Shown here: in pieces, positions 43,403 through 56,339 of the stretch
Layout of the letters: every line of letters starts with the position of its first letter
How positions within the stretch are numbered: position 1 is the first letter of the stretch
Source: Diphasiastrum complanatum
Taxonomy: Eukaryota > Streptophyta > Lycopodiopsida > Lycopodiales > Lycopodiaceae
Assembly: GCA_029204225.1 (NCBI GenBank)
Contig: CM055094.1
Span: 63,192,442 to 63,256,441 of the forward strand
Reading direction: 5' to 3'
DNA: 64,000 nt
Notes under the pieces: generated by a model
Told to the model about the DNA's origin: nothing
The model's database searches: none
Seen by the model: the letters and a program-made list of their open reading frames with translations, nothing else
Position numbers and translations under genes: made by a program

Positions 43403-43740
43403 CTATGGAAACAAACTCATGTCACAAAAGTAGCGAATGATATATGGGGATAGATCAACATATAGAGAATTGCTACAGTTGGCAAAAGACGAAGTCTCAG
43501 GAGGACAATAACATACTACTATAAAGGTATCCCAATCCAATCCAATACCTGGTCCTTTGAGGCGAATCCAAATATAGTTGAGGCAATTGTAGCAAAAAAA
43601 ATTTGATCGGTGGCTTATTTTTTCCATTGGTGATTTTGCAATACAATGTCCGAGGTTGAAAATTTCAACAATTACCTTATTTGCCCCAATCATGATTTCA
43701 TAATACATGTGATATTTGCGATCGAATGTAGTTTAGATTG
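43403..43740 (-). pseudogene. LINE endonuclease scrap
   Basis: The minus strand reads DWDTFIVVCYCPPETSSFA, matching the endonuclease block of the LINE at 15772-17000 (FVAACYFPPESSSF). Truncated on both sides. Confidence 0.65.
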
Positions 43741-44744
<1,004 letters not shown>

Positions 44745-45559
44745 CCATACCTCTCTTCTTCTTCTTCTCCTCACACTAGGAACCCTCAGATTTCAAGCCT
44801 CATGGAGGTGAGAGGGTAGGGGTACTTCTTGAATATTTGAGAGCTCTTTGGTTTTCCAAGATTCCAAAAAGAAAATTTTAGGACATAAGAGTGGAGAAGG
44901 GTCCTTGTCGAAAAAATTTTGCTCAAAAAATCCAGAATTGGTTGGTGGACCAGGTGATGGGAATCTGTGAACAATGGTTTTCTCATAGTTTTGTCTTATA
45001 GAAATTTTCTCTTTTCTTTGGCTTACATTGTAATTTTTGTCGTTGAGCCGTACTTCTACACATTTGTAAATGTTGTTCAGTGCAAATATGGCCGATATGG
45101 AACAACATCTTTTTGGAGACAATATAGCGTCACCTGCATGAAGTGTTGGAAGCCTAGTTTCATCACCACCTTCTATGCTTGAAGAGCAAGGCATTACTTG
45201 AAATTCATCAAAGTAATAAGCAATGAGATGAGCATATTAATTATCTACTAACATGACATGAGTTGATGCTGTTGACCCCATCTCGATTTTCAACCAGAGC
45301 AAAAAATAAGTTCAAGAAGAAACTGGCTTTTAAACAAGGAATATATTTCACAAAAAAATTGGGACATTTTTCAAAGGAATGTCCTCAAACGAAAAAAAAA
45401 AAAAATCCTCATTGAACCTCGTGTCTAGTGATTTGCCCACTTGTACCTTACAGATTGATTATGCATGAACTACTTGCAAATGTCATTTTAGTACATTATC
45501 TTTTGGTTCTAATAATTTGTTTCAGATTAACGTCAATAATTCATATTGGGCTAAAGCAA

Positions 45560-45890
45560 TGAGAACAATAACTATTCGCAAAATAGATCATCGACAAAAG
45601 CATTAGAGGGCAAGACACCTAAAAAGTTGTTAACTATAGTAAAGCCTAATGTTTTTTACTTACGAGTCTTTGGATGTGTTTATGTGGACTATGCTGACAA
45701 ATCAAAAGCTTATCGGTTGCATGGGCATGTTGCTAAGGAAATCATTGTCATTAGAGATGTTATATTTGATGAGTATGGATACAAGGCATACACAGGACTC
45801 TCAATCAAATCAAACTCAAGAATTGGACTATAATGCAGGTTTGAAGAGTGAGGATGATGATGATTCACAGGTGGATAAGAAAGAGGATTA
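45560..45890 (+). pseudogene. Copia integrase C-terminal remnant
   Basis: Reads FYLRVFGCVYVDYADKSKAYRLHG, then IIVIRDVIFDEYG, the block after the integrase core in copia. An acidic stretch follows. Confidence 0.65.
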
Positions 45891-46447
45891 AGTCTTAGAA
45901 CATTTGATGATGTAGATGCCTCTAGGCAATGAACATGGGACAAGAAGAATGTTGTGAGAAAGGAGACAACTTCCTAGTGTGAATTATGTCTTAATGACCC
46001 ATGTGAATCTATAGTGTGACATCATTCACTATTATTGTAGGTTGAATGTATTGCTTATAAGTTACAACCATTGTGGGTTATTTTGGGACTCATGTAGAGG
46101 ATTATGTGCATAGGATACATTGAGACTTTTGGTTTGGATTATGTCTCAATAAAAAATAGATTGGATCGATGGAGCTTGATATTCTATACAAACCAAAAGT
46201 CAAGGCTTTGCGAGTAAATCATCTGCGAGTTTTGCGAGTTCTCTTCATATCTTGCTTGCAAAATTTCATAGCACATGGCATTCTAGCAAATGTAGGCCTC
46301 TCTAAAATCACCTCTTACAAAGATTGGACTACTCTTCGATCACCTCTTACAATGTAGGACTTCTGGGAGGACCAAGTCCGACGCTAGGGCCTAGAGCATT
46401 AGCTAGGTCCAATCTCATGGCCAAGTAAAGCCCAAGAGGACTATGAA

Positions 46448-46915
46448 TGCAAGAAACCGCAAGAAGGCTCTTTGTGATTCCGTGCGGTCCAGCCACCGCA
46501 AGAAACCGCAAGGAGCCTTCTTGTGGTTCCTTGCGGTGGGCTAGACCACAAGGAGCCTTATTGCGGTCCCTTGCGGTGGGCTGGACCACAAGGAGCCTCC
46601 TTGTGGTCCCTTGCGGTGGCCCAAGGGACCGCAAAGACTCTTCTTATGGTCCAGCCCATCGCAAGGAGGATCTTTGCAGTCCCTTGCATGACTGCAACGG
46701 ACCGCAAGGAGCCTCCTTGCGGTCCAGCCCACTGCAAGGGACCGCAAGAAGGCCCCTTGTGGTCCCTCACAGTTTAGGGTTTAGGATCTAGGGTACCCAA
46801 CCCAACGGACCATAAGAAGCCCACCCCAAGGGACCACAAAGAGCCTTCTTGCGGTCCAGACCACTGCAACAAGGCTCCTTGCAGTCCCTTGAGGTTGCCC
46901 AAGGGACCGCAAGGG
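46448..46915. repeat. Palindromic minisatellite (CCGCAAGG / CCTTGCGG)
   Basis: About ten imperfect units of GGACCGCAAGGAGCC facing TCCTTGCGGTCC, so each unit is both tandemly repeated and self-complementary. GC-rich in contrast to its surroundings. Open frames through it (Gly-Pro-Gln-rich) exist on both strands only because of the repeat. It ends exactly where copia integrase sequence begins. Confidence 0.85.
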
Positions 46916-49440
46916 GGACATAGCGATCTCTGTGGTCCAATGCCAACTCCATCCTTAGGAGATGCAGTCTATTTTATCACTTTCATGGATGATTACTCCA
47001 AATGGTCTATAGTCATGTTCACTAAGCACAAATCTGAAGCCTTTGAATGCTTCAAGAGATTCAAGGCCATGGCTGAGACACAAACGTCTAGGAAAGTGAA
47101 AGCACTCCGAACTAATGGTGGCGACGAATACATCTCCAACGAGATGTCCGACTACTTGGCTGAACATGGCATCAAAAGACAGTTCACTACTTCCTGTTCA
47201 CCTCAACAGAATGAGATTGCAGAAAGGAAGAACCGAACTCTTCTCAACTCAGCCAGATCAATGCTACATCAAGCACATCTACCTGCGAAGTTCTAGGCAG
47301 AAGCTACTACCACAGCCTGTTACATGTGAACAGATCTAGCACCAAAGACGTCAACAACAAAACTCCTTATGAAGTTTGGCATGGGCACAAGCCCAGTGTC
47401 AGCCATTTAAAAATCTTTGGTTGTATATGTTTTGTTCACATTTCTAGACAGCTTAGGAAGAAGATAGATCATAGGACAAATAAATGTATTTTCATTGGCT
47501 ATTCTGATGAACATAAAGCTTATAAAGTTTATGATCCATTCACCAATGTAGTGTTTGTCTCTAGGGATGTAATATTTCAAGAACATGCATATGAAAATTT
47601 CAAACAGCCCTTGATAGATGATGTTATGTTATTTCATCCTATTCTATGTAGCATTCAGCCTTCCAACGTTGATGATTATTCTACAGAACCTGTAGCTACA
47701 GCTACAAAAGTCGAGCAACAAACAGTACCTGTCACCAGACCAGACCAAGCAAGCTCGAGCAGATCTGGAGAAGTTCAAGAAGAAGAATCAACGCATCCTG
47801 GTCAACTCAACGTCCGTAGATCCTCACAAACTCGGACAGTTCCTGAGAGGTATGCACCTCAATCATTCTGGACTTCATCAGAAGAACCAGAGAGCCTAGC
47901 CGAAGCAATTAACTCCAAGGATGCTGTGAAGTGGCAAGAAGCTATGGAAAGCGAGTAGAACTCACTTTTGACGAATCAGACCTGGACACTTGTCAACAAC
48001 CCAACTAACAAGAGAGTTATCGACAACAAGTGGATCTTCAAGAAGAAGATCAACTTTGATGGTTTCATTGATAAATGGAAAGCATGGCCGGTGGTTAAAG
48101 AATTCACTCAAGTCCAAGGAGTTGATTATCAAGAAATTTCCAGTCCTGTCATCAAAATGCAGTCAATCAGGACTATGATTACGTTAGCAGCCGCGGAAGA
48201 CCTCAAAATGTACCAAATGGATGTCAAAACATCATTTCTCAACGGCAACGTCGAAGAGGAGTTGTATACCTTCCAATTAGAAGGATTCAAAGTCAAAGAC
48301 CAAGAGCACAAAGTGTGCAAGCTACGGTCTGAAATAGTCCGCAAGAGCATGGTTCGGTGGAATCAACTCTTATCTCATTCAATTGGGATTTGCAAACAAT
48401 TCAGTTGACTATAATGTTTATTCAAAGCATATAGGCACCAATTCTGTTCACATAGCTCTTTACGTAGATGATGCGTTTATTTTGTCTAACGACACTTCTC
48501 TTATGCACACTACTAAGAGTGATCTGTGAAAGGAATTTGACATGACTGATTTAGGAGCTGTTCATTCTTTGCTAGGAATTCACATTACTAGAAATAGACT
48601 TCAAAAGAAGATCTATGTTAGTCAGCAGACATATCTAAAAGGCATTTTAGAAAAATTTCATATGTCTGATAGCAAACCAATTGATACTCCAATGGATCCA
48701 AGTATAGTATTGACTAAACCTACTTGTGCTGAAACTGATAGTGAAGTACTCGACTTAGCGAAGTACCCTTATCATTCACTAATCGGATCTCTAATGTATG
48801 CAATGTTGTGTACTAGACCAAATTTAGCATACACTATTAGCACGTTAAGTCAATTTATGTCTAATCCCAGGATCTCTCATTTAAAAGCATTGAAGAGAAT
48901 GATGAGATATATTCAGGGAAGTTTAGATCACATCTTATGTTACGATGGAAATGCTATTGACCCTCTTGTCCTACAAGGCTATTCCGACTCAGATTGGGCA
49001 GGAACAGTTTCTACCAGAAAATCTACCTCCCGGTTCTGTTTCTATCTGACAGGGGGACTGATCTCGTGGAATTCAAGGAAGCATAAATCAGTCGCACTTT
49101 ATTCAACAGAGACAGAGTAGATCGCAGCATGTCAAAGCTTCAAAAGAAACTATATGGATCAGGTTGTTACTTCATGACTTACATCACACTCAGTTTAATG
49201 CTACTACCATTTTGTGTGACAACATGAGATGTATTTCACTGTCACTGAATCCTAGATTTCATGGCAAATCCAAACACATAGAAATCCAATATCATTTCAT
49301 TCGGGAGAAAGTTTTCTCAGGGCAAGTGATCCTTCAATAATGCTCCACAACGGAAGTAGTCACAGACATCTTCACCAAAGTGCATCCCAGGATCAAGCAT
49401 CAGAAGTTCTTCAGCATGTTGAACCTGACGAAGATACCAA
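46916..49440 (+). pseudogene. Copia pol (integrase, RT, RNase H), 5' end lost
   Basis: In order: HSDLCGPMPTPSLG, the FMDDYSKW and SPQQNEIAERKNRT blocks (integrase core), a Trp-to-stop change at 47294, the post-core block SHLKIFGCICF, RT (KWIFKKKINFDG, YQMDVKTSFLNG, YVDDAFIL near 48466), RNase H (SDSDWAGTVSTRKSTS, SVALYSTETE) and tail. Premature stops occur at about 47958, 48408, 48529 and 49120. Gag and protease are replaced by the minisatellite. Related to families at 31730-33960 and 57480-58989 by the integrase start. Confidence 0.85.
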
Positions 49441-49467
49441 GGCACCAACTGTGACCTTAAGGGGGCC

Positions 49468-50612
49468 TGTTGGAAATTAAGCCCATAGTTGCCTCCTTGG
49501 TGAATCATAACTTAGATGGCCAATTACTTGAAGAACGTCTACAACGGACTTCCAGCAAAGGGTAACCAATCCCATTATAAATTTGAGTTCAGATGTTAAG
49601 TCTAATAACTTGAAGTCATTGAAGACTCGGCCATTCTCAAGGACTTCCACGAACTTGCATTTAGAACAAGTCTGTAGATTTACATTACATTTTGAACAGT
49701 CTGCAGAAATACACTAAGTGTCGCATAGTTTGCATTTTTCGCACTTTCTTGAAAAATGCAACACTTACCTTCGACTTCTTCCATTCAACTATTTTGAAGA
49801 AGTCAAACATGTTTACAGTTCAAAAGTTTAACTATTTTTCAGCACCTTCGGCTTTTTCGCATTTTTTTGAAAAATGCGAGAAAAGATAAATTTCAAAAGG
49901 TCCTCTATTTTTAAGAGTTAAACTATTAAAGGCACCTTTGCCAACTGTTTAAGAGCACCTCCAACTTGTTTTAAGGGCACCTTCGGCTTTCCCGAAAAGA
50001 GCGAGAGAGTTGAACTGTTAAAGAGATCTTCGCCTTTTTAAGAGCACCTTAAAACTTGTTTAAAGGCACCTTCGACTTTTTCGCAAAACCTCGAAAGGAG
50101 AGAAAAATGCCGAAGGTTATTTGTTTTGAACGAGAAACGTTCCCAGCCACTTCCCGTAATTTGCGAAGTGAGAGAAAACAACTTCACATAAAATGCGAAG
50201 TGAGAGATTTGTTGACCGTATATATAATATGTATAGTTGTCACAAAAGCCATATACTTCCAAGTACAATGGCTTTCCTGATTAGGTGACAAACATTCAAT
50301 GTAATTTCTACACAGATGAAATCTATAAATAGATCATCCAAGCACAAATTAGTGGTTGCTCCGTCCATGAGACGTATTATTTGAGCCTCCTAGTTACACC
50401 GTCAATTTTTGGTTGTAATTGCTATTTGTATTGTGCTTCAGTGTAATATAGCAGCAGCAATTTTTCTATCTGTGTATAGCGTTGATTACATTTAGCATAA
50501 GCTGTCTATTAGACTGTTTTTGCATCTAGCAGCTGATTAAAACGGGAGAGTTGTTCTGCAATATTCCTGCTCTCTTCTCTGTTTGCGTTCTTCTATCTCC
50601 CTTGTCCCATCA
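49468..50612 (+). repeat. Copia LTR, about 1145 bp
   Basis: Begins TGTTGGAAATTAAGCCC just after the purine tract AAGGGGGCC and ends at CCCATCA, four bases before TGGTATCAGAGC (50616-50627). Contains TATAAATA near 50326. Its first half (49720-50110) carries repeated CACCTTCGRCTTTTTCGC-type motifs and small CGCATTTTT/AAAAATGCG palindromes, as in a U3 region. Confidence 0.8.
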
Positions 50613-50615
50613 AAT

Positions 50616-50830
50616 TGGTATCAGAGCTTAGTCCAAATAAACCGAGAGATTAAGTTTGTTCTATTTGTATATTGTTATCATGTCTCATATAGTTAGCTCT
50701 TCATCTTCATCACTCAATGAAGCTAGAGTCATTGACAAGTTCAATGGTTCTGACTTCTACATTTGAAAGTTAAAACTTAGAATGATGTTGATAGATAGAG
50801 ATCTAAGAGCTTTGATAATGATCTAAATCT
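50616..50830 (+). pseudogene. Copia PBS and gag start
   Basis: Primer-binding site TGGTATCAGAGC, then a frame starting MSHIVSSSSSSLNEARVIDK and FNGSDFY, the copia gag N-terminus, with an early stop. After about 50830 no gag is recognisable. The LTR at 49468-50612 is thus flanked by internal sequence on both sides. Confidence 0.7.
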
Positions 50831-52330
50831 CTTCATTTTGTACAAAGCATTGGTGCTAAAATCAATTTGAAGGAGAGCGAGTCTAACAATATGTTTACTT
50901 GAAGATTTGGAGTACAAATTAGTGTGTAAAGTTCAAGTGTACTTCCCACACATGTGAGAGGCTGCTGTAATTGTACTTTCACCATATCTATGTGATTTTT
51001 CATGTTTGTGCTTCATACAAGATTAAGAGAGTGAAACTAGTGATCTGCTTTGTAAAGATTCAATCAACTCATTCTAGATCGGATGTGAAATGGTGTTAGA
51101 TCTTTGATAAACCTCTAAATCATTGAGAGTGAGTTTTGAGGCTAATGCACATTTAGTCCTAGAGAGAGACTAAAACCATTCTAAACACCATAGGAAGGCA
51201 TAGGCACTTCCAAGAGTCAAATCCAATTTTTTTCAATTGAATAGTGTGAGTAGAATTTTGTTTCCCAAGTCCTTTTGAGTTTAAGAACATTAAAGATCTT
51301 ACTTCTTGAGTTTTGTGAAATTCAAGTGAGTAGCCTCGAGGCTAAATTCTGAAAACGAGAGTAGGGAGAGCCTTAGATAGTACATTTGTTGTACTTGTTA
51401 CTAGTAAAAATGGGTTCAATTGGAGCCTATCTTCTTGAAGCCAGTGAGAGGCTAAATTTAAGTTCTTGAAGCTAGTGAGAGGCTAAATCTAAGTAACTAT
51501 TCAATTTGGAAAGTTAGAATGGAGTCACTTTTAGTGCTCCAAGATATGTATGATCTTGTTCCATGTGAAGAGGAAGAGCCTCAAGGAGGAGCATGCACAT
51601 CAAGGAGGAGAATGCCTCAAGGTCAAGCATCTGCATGAAATTTGGAAGGAATCAATTTTGGAGGTGCTAGGATGGTGCAAACCTCCCAAGTTTATCAAAG
51701 AAGTCAACATCAAGGAGGCACTATCATGGATATGGTGATTTCGGATTTTCATCAAACTCATTGGCTAAGCTTCACACCTATGAACTTGCAATGATTAGCC
51801 TTAGGTGTTGTAGATAGATGTACCATAGATGTATCAAGCTACAAATTGAGGAGTGTCAGACTTTACAATTTTCACCTTGTATATGTAATTAGTTTGATAT
51901 ACATGTGAAATGTGAAGCATAAATTTCAGATCCCTTGTATCTAGATTTTATTTGGGTCAAATGTCAAATCTCCTAAATTGTAAGAGTTATCTCCTAGATT
52001 GTAGGAACCTAGAAGGTCAACACTAGCTACCAATGATGATGTGGCAAATTAGTGGAATCTTAGCCAAAGTGGATATGGATAAGCACTATGAGCTGTCTCA
52101 CAACTCCATTTTGTTGTGGTAAATAACAAATTAAGTTCATCGTTAATGCATTAAATGTATGGCATGAAAACGGAATTTTTTAATAGAGTGGGAATCTGTA
52201 AGCCACTATTAGCCCCGCAAGACTCTATAAAGGCCATATAAGTGTCGTAAGGCCCTGTAAAACCTCATAATCTCCATAAGGTCACTCAAATCTTGTAAAA
52301 CCTTGTAAAGTCTTGTATCCACCCCTTAAG
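50831..52330. other. No gene recognised; small local duplications
   Basis: Contains CTAGTGAGAGGCTAAAT-type direct repeats (51440-51500), a TTGTAAAACCTTGTAAAG-like patch (52250-52320) and a 62-residue frame at 51550 without motifs. Probably decayed element sequence. Confidence 0.35.
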
Positions 52331-52339
52331 GTTTATGAA

Positions 52340-52990
52340 CTCGCAAAGTCATATAAGTGTCTTTTTTCTATAGCTACCATTGTGAATGCGATTATGTTGG
52401 TTGAAATTCTACACCCATACATTGTTGATTATACTAAAAACCCAGAAGGCATATATCAAAGAGAGAATAGATGGTTGTGCATTGTGGAAAAGCTTCAAAT
52501 TCTTGTTAATAATATCTCCATCCATAGACTAATTGAAATGGAGTATGTCGTGTAGAAGCTCTAAAAGCAGTTCTATGTGCCCGCAAAGCATGTTGCAAGT
52601 ATTGATGCAAAGATCGAACTTTCTCTAGAACTTCTTTTGCAATAATATTCTTCAAAGTGCCATTGATGGCTTCACCTCACCTATTGGTTCTAGGGTAGTA
52701 AGAAGTAGATGTCTTAGGAATAATATTGAAACGTACATTAATTCAGCAATGGTGTCATTCATAAAATGAGGACCTCTATCCAACATAATCTTTGAAACAT
52801 GATGGAATTTTACATTCAGCATTGCCTTCAAAATTACAAATTCTATTCCATTGATCTACTTTAAAGTTGTGTGAACATACTCACATGGAGCAAATAGTCT
52901 TCAAACAAATGAGCATGTAAGAGAGTTCTCCCTTATGTCATATGCATACAATGTTGACTCCTACAATCATCTGTAAATTTCAAGCAAAAG
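52340..52990 (-). pseudogene. Ty3/gypsy integrase remnant
   Basis: The minus strand reads DRGPHFMNDTI, then a YYPRTN block and ALRAHRTAFRASTRHTPFQL, which match the gypsy integrase core and its following segment. The frame switches more than once. Confidence 0.65.
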
Positions 52991-53271
52991 CTTAAAGATA
53001 TATGTAATTATGTTGTTCAACTTTGTGTTGTTCAACTTTCTAGATTTTAAGACAAATTAAAAGAGAAACGTATAAATTTAGCCAGAGGCAGGTTCGTGCA
53101 GTAATGCTCTATTGGTCGAGCCATTACCGCATATATTCAATTCCCAAAACAGCGAGTGGCACAACCTCATGTCCTCAATGACTCATTGCCTGGGTCCAGG
53201 GTTGTATGTGGTAATATTGACCTTCCCAATGACCTTTAGCTAGTACATAGTGTAGCCTGTTGGCTTTTGTG

Positions 53272-53373
53272 TCACGAGTTGTCTCGGGACCGGGACCAGA
53301 TTATCATCATCCCATGGAGCATTAGCATCACGAGTTGTCTCGGGACCAGATCATCATCCCATCGAGCATTAAC
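53272..53373. repeat. Two-copy tandem repeat, about 56 bp unit
   Basis: TCACGAGTTGTCTCGGGACC recurs at 53272 and 53328, each followed by CAGATCATCATCCCAT-like and GAGCATTA sequence. Lies upstream of the REF/SRPP gene. Confidence 0.75.
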
Positions 53374-53507
53374 GAATACGTATTGCTCTCGAACTAAGAG
53401 ATCAACAGTATGAAAGAGGATCAATTTAGGCCAGGCCTGAGCTAATTTTTTGGAGTGTCAGGTGCAGCGGGTCCTTTTAACTTGTCACTGAAGCACATCT
53501 CTAGAAG

Positions 53508-53845
53508 AAACGTGGCAAGCCACTAATGCTCTGGGACCCTCATGCCTCCCTGCCACCGTCGATCTCTATTACCCACGTTCAGATCCTGACACGTGTTACT
53601 AAGCAAGCCGTTGATAAGAGTACACGTGACAGGTATGACACGTGGCAGAAATCCAAGTGAGCTGATGTACTGCCATTGCTTCACGTTGGATCCGGTCGCA
53701 TATCTCTCTCAGATGCCCTATCCTAGTAGAGGATTCATCCCCCGTCACTCGTCGCACGGGAAGTTTTAGCTCACCACCGTTGGATCTTCTGTTGGACGGT
53801 TGAGATTATCCTGGATATTGATCGTTAAGATGTTGACGCGTGGAA
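53508..53845 (+). promoter_or_regulatory. Cluster of ABRE/G-box motifs upstream of REF/SRPP gene
   Basis: ACGTGGC at 53510, CACGTG at 53590 and 53623, CACGTGGC at 53639, and ACGCGTGG (coupling-element-like) at 53836. Four ACGTG cores in 140 bp is more than expected by chance in AT-rich DNA. Such motifs bind ABA-responsive bZIP factors in plants, which fits a stress-related gene downstream. The transcription start is not located, so promoter status is inferred. Confidence 0.55.
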
Positions 53846-54491
53846 GGCATCTGTAGGCGCGCGCTGAACGTTTTGGAGCAGCGTCGCCATGGATCGGAGC
53901 GCCACTGTTTTCCACTCGGTTTTCGTCGTTGCATCTTCGAAGATATATGCGCGTCTTCTCGATCGGGAAAAATCTGAGAATTATCACACGAAGCAGCATC
54001 TGGCGAGGAGGTGAGCATCGATTCGGATACAAGCATTAGATATTATTAACGCATCAGAAGATCTTTCAACAGATCGGACGTGAGGTATGTCGGTCAATTT
54101 TTTTGTAAGCAAACCGTTCTTGGTAGTATTTGAAGAGCAGTAACGTCTTTGTGAACTTACACTTCAGTTTTTGGAGTTCTTGTTTGATTTGTTCTGTTTA
54201 TAAGCATTGGATTCGCTTCGATATACGTAGTTGGCTTCGTTTGCTCTCTCGAGTATCATAGAGGTAACTGTTTTTGTGTGTATTTGTCTGCTTGAAAACG
54301 TACTTGTGTGTTTGTTTGCGAAGTGTTTTCATGCTGATCTTTAGAGATGAAATATGCAGTGGTAATTCTGCAGCGTCGTCAGTAATAGAATTTTCTGAGA
54401 TAAGCTGTGTTGTTGTTTTTTATCAGCAGAACTGGAGCTTTAAGGTGAAAGCACTCGTTTGCCTTTTTCCTTGTAACACCAGGTAGTGAAC

Positions 54492-55752
54492 ATGGCTGCG
54501 GAAGGAAATCTTCAGCTTAATCACGCAGAGCCGGTGACGAATGAAAACGAACAGGTTTGTATAGAATGTTACAATATTGACCTCGGATCGAACTTATAGA
54601 CTAGTGTCGGTACGGCATGACAAAATTCAGACAGTCTGTGAGATACATGAAGAGAGCGTACGGCCAAAAAGAGTGCACCTTGATAAGCCTCAAGGAACCG
54701 CATACACAGAATATTACTGTCGATTAGTTTTAATTCATAGTAATTAGCAGAGCTGAAATTTAGTGATAAGCGTGAGCTATATCTCTTTTCTGTTTACTGC
54801 TTCAAAGATCTAGACTCTTGTGCTTAGTGCCTCTAGCACTTCACACCTTAGGATAAGGGATGATCTTTCTTTATGCCTGCGTCATATTTCTGATCGTTTT
54901 CTGCGTGTTTGACGTTTTATGTTACGATTCACAGGAAGTACAGCTGAAGTACCTGGGCCATGTATTGGCAGCTGGCCAAAAGGCGACAGGATATGTTGCA
55001 ACAATCTACGAGCTGGCCAAGGAAAATTCAGGTCCTCTGAAGTCTGGAGTAGACAAGATTGAAAACAGGGTAAAGGCGGTCGTAGGTCCTGTGTATGACA
55101 AGTTTGAAGGGAAGCCGCTTGAGCTTTTGGAATTTCTAGATAAGAAGGTATGAGAAGATCAGCGGTTCTTGCTTATTTGTTTTATTTCAAAACACTAAGC
55201 ATGATGTATGTAGATTAATTATAAGAGAGTCGAGATTAAGCGAAGCTGAATTTATTTAGTATCAGGAGTTGCTGATGTCTATTACTCTGTTGCCGGCAGG
55301 TCTCTGATTCCCTAGTCTTGTTAGATTCTTCTGTACCGCAGACTGTCAAGGAAAAGACTAATCAGGCCTACGACTTTGTTAAGCAAGCGCCTGATGCAGC
55401 CATGTCAGTTGTGGCCGATGTTCAGAAGAATGGATTGTATGAATCGGTGAGGACATACTATGTCAAATATGAACCTATGGCCGATGAATGGACAGCAGAT
55501 ACTTTAAAGAAACTAAAGGGGTTACCTGGAGTTCCTTTTATTATTGACCTTGTTGGCCCTTCGGCTTTGTACGGCGCTGGAAAATACAACCAGTTTATTT
55601 CGATCCTGAAGGAGAGACAGATTCCACTCTCCAGCTATATACCACTCCTTCCTCTGGAAAAGCTTGAGAAAGCAGTCAAGTCTGAAACTGGCAGCAAACC
55701 TTCTGCAACTATAGATATGCAACCTCTGACATTTTCCTCAAATGGCAATTAG
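54492..55752 (+). CDS. REF/SRPP-family protein (rubber elongation factor / stress-related), 3 exons
   Basis: Exons 54492-54554, 54935-55147 and 55300-55752, with GT-AG introns of 380 and 152 bp, all phase 0. The product is 242 residues, the usual length. The N-terminal 20 residues are Asn/Glu-rich. The REF domain follows: YLGHVLAAGQKATGYVATIY (residues 26-45), VVGPVYDKFEGKPLELLEFLDKK, VPQTVKEKTNQAYDF, then a basic and Ser-rich tail. No signal peptide or membrane helix. Family members coat lipid droplets or rubber particles and are induced by stress. In rubber plants they aid polyisoprene formation, but in most plants they affect lipid droplets. The ATG at 54492 opens the only exon joining in phase. 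A 5' UTR exon further upstream is possible. Confidence 0.93.
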
Positions 55753-56339
55753 TTGTATTTTCAAGATTTTGCCCGGATTTCTCTAGCATTTTAGTCTTAA
55801 GGGGATCAATGTAGTTTGATGTTAAAAACTTCGATGAGGCCCTCTTGCTTTCTTACTTTGCTAGCTCGTGGACCTGAGTAACTTTTTGAGAGATATACGG
55901 TATTCGTAGAAATTTATAATCTCTGTGGAGTATGATAATCAAGCATCTACCTGATTGATTTTCATTTCTTAGTCTCTGGCTATGATGAATCTGTTGCTAT
56001 TTCAGCACTTGTAGTTTTTAGTTTGTTTTGTAGATACAGCTTCAATTGGAGCATTTAGTGAGTTTGTGACTCCTGAACGTTCTGCTGTCTAGTTTATGTC
56101 CAAAATCTTGTGGTGCGCTGCACCTTCCATGTAATTGCAATTGCGCTTACTTCACTGATGCTGCATTTTCGTATTTGAACATTGTATGGCATTGAGGCTT
56201 TCATCCTTTATGTGAATGTATTTGTTTTGTGCTTATGTACGGTGATTCCACACACAAACATGCATAGTGCACCTTCATCTCTCTCCTTTATCCTTTAGCA
56301 ACCCACATGATGTTCTCTTGCCAAAGAAATTCAAATCTA
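55753..56339. other. 3' UTR and downstream of REF/SRPP gene
   Basis: AT-rich, T-rich transcript-like sequence. No clear canonical AATAAA. No other gene. Confidence 0.4.

Noticed and set aside
46447-46791. Gly/Pro/Gln-rich frames on both strands
   Set aside because: They come from the palindromic minisatellite, with repeats in all frames and no independent coding sign.
46765-46795. TTTAGGG telomere-like repeats
   Set aside because: Only about two adjacent near-copies. Too few for an interstitial telomere tract.
46448-46915. CRISPR-like array
   Set aside because: Units vary in length and orientation, have no unique spacers, and the window is eukaryotic.
53766-54036. Minus-strand frames upstream of the REF/SRPP gene
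   Set aside because: They overlap the promoter/5' UTR region, have no motif, and are explained by locally higher GC content.
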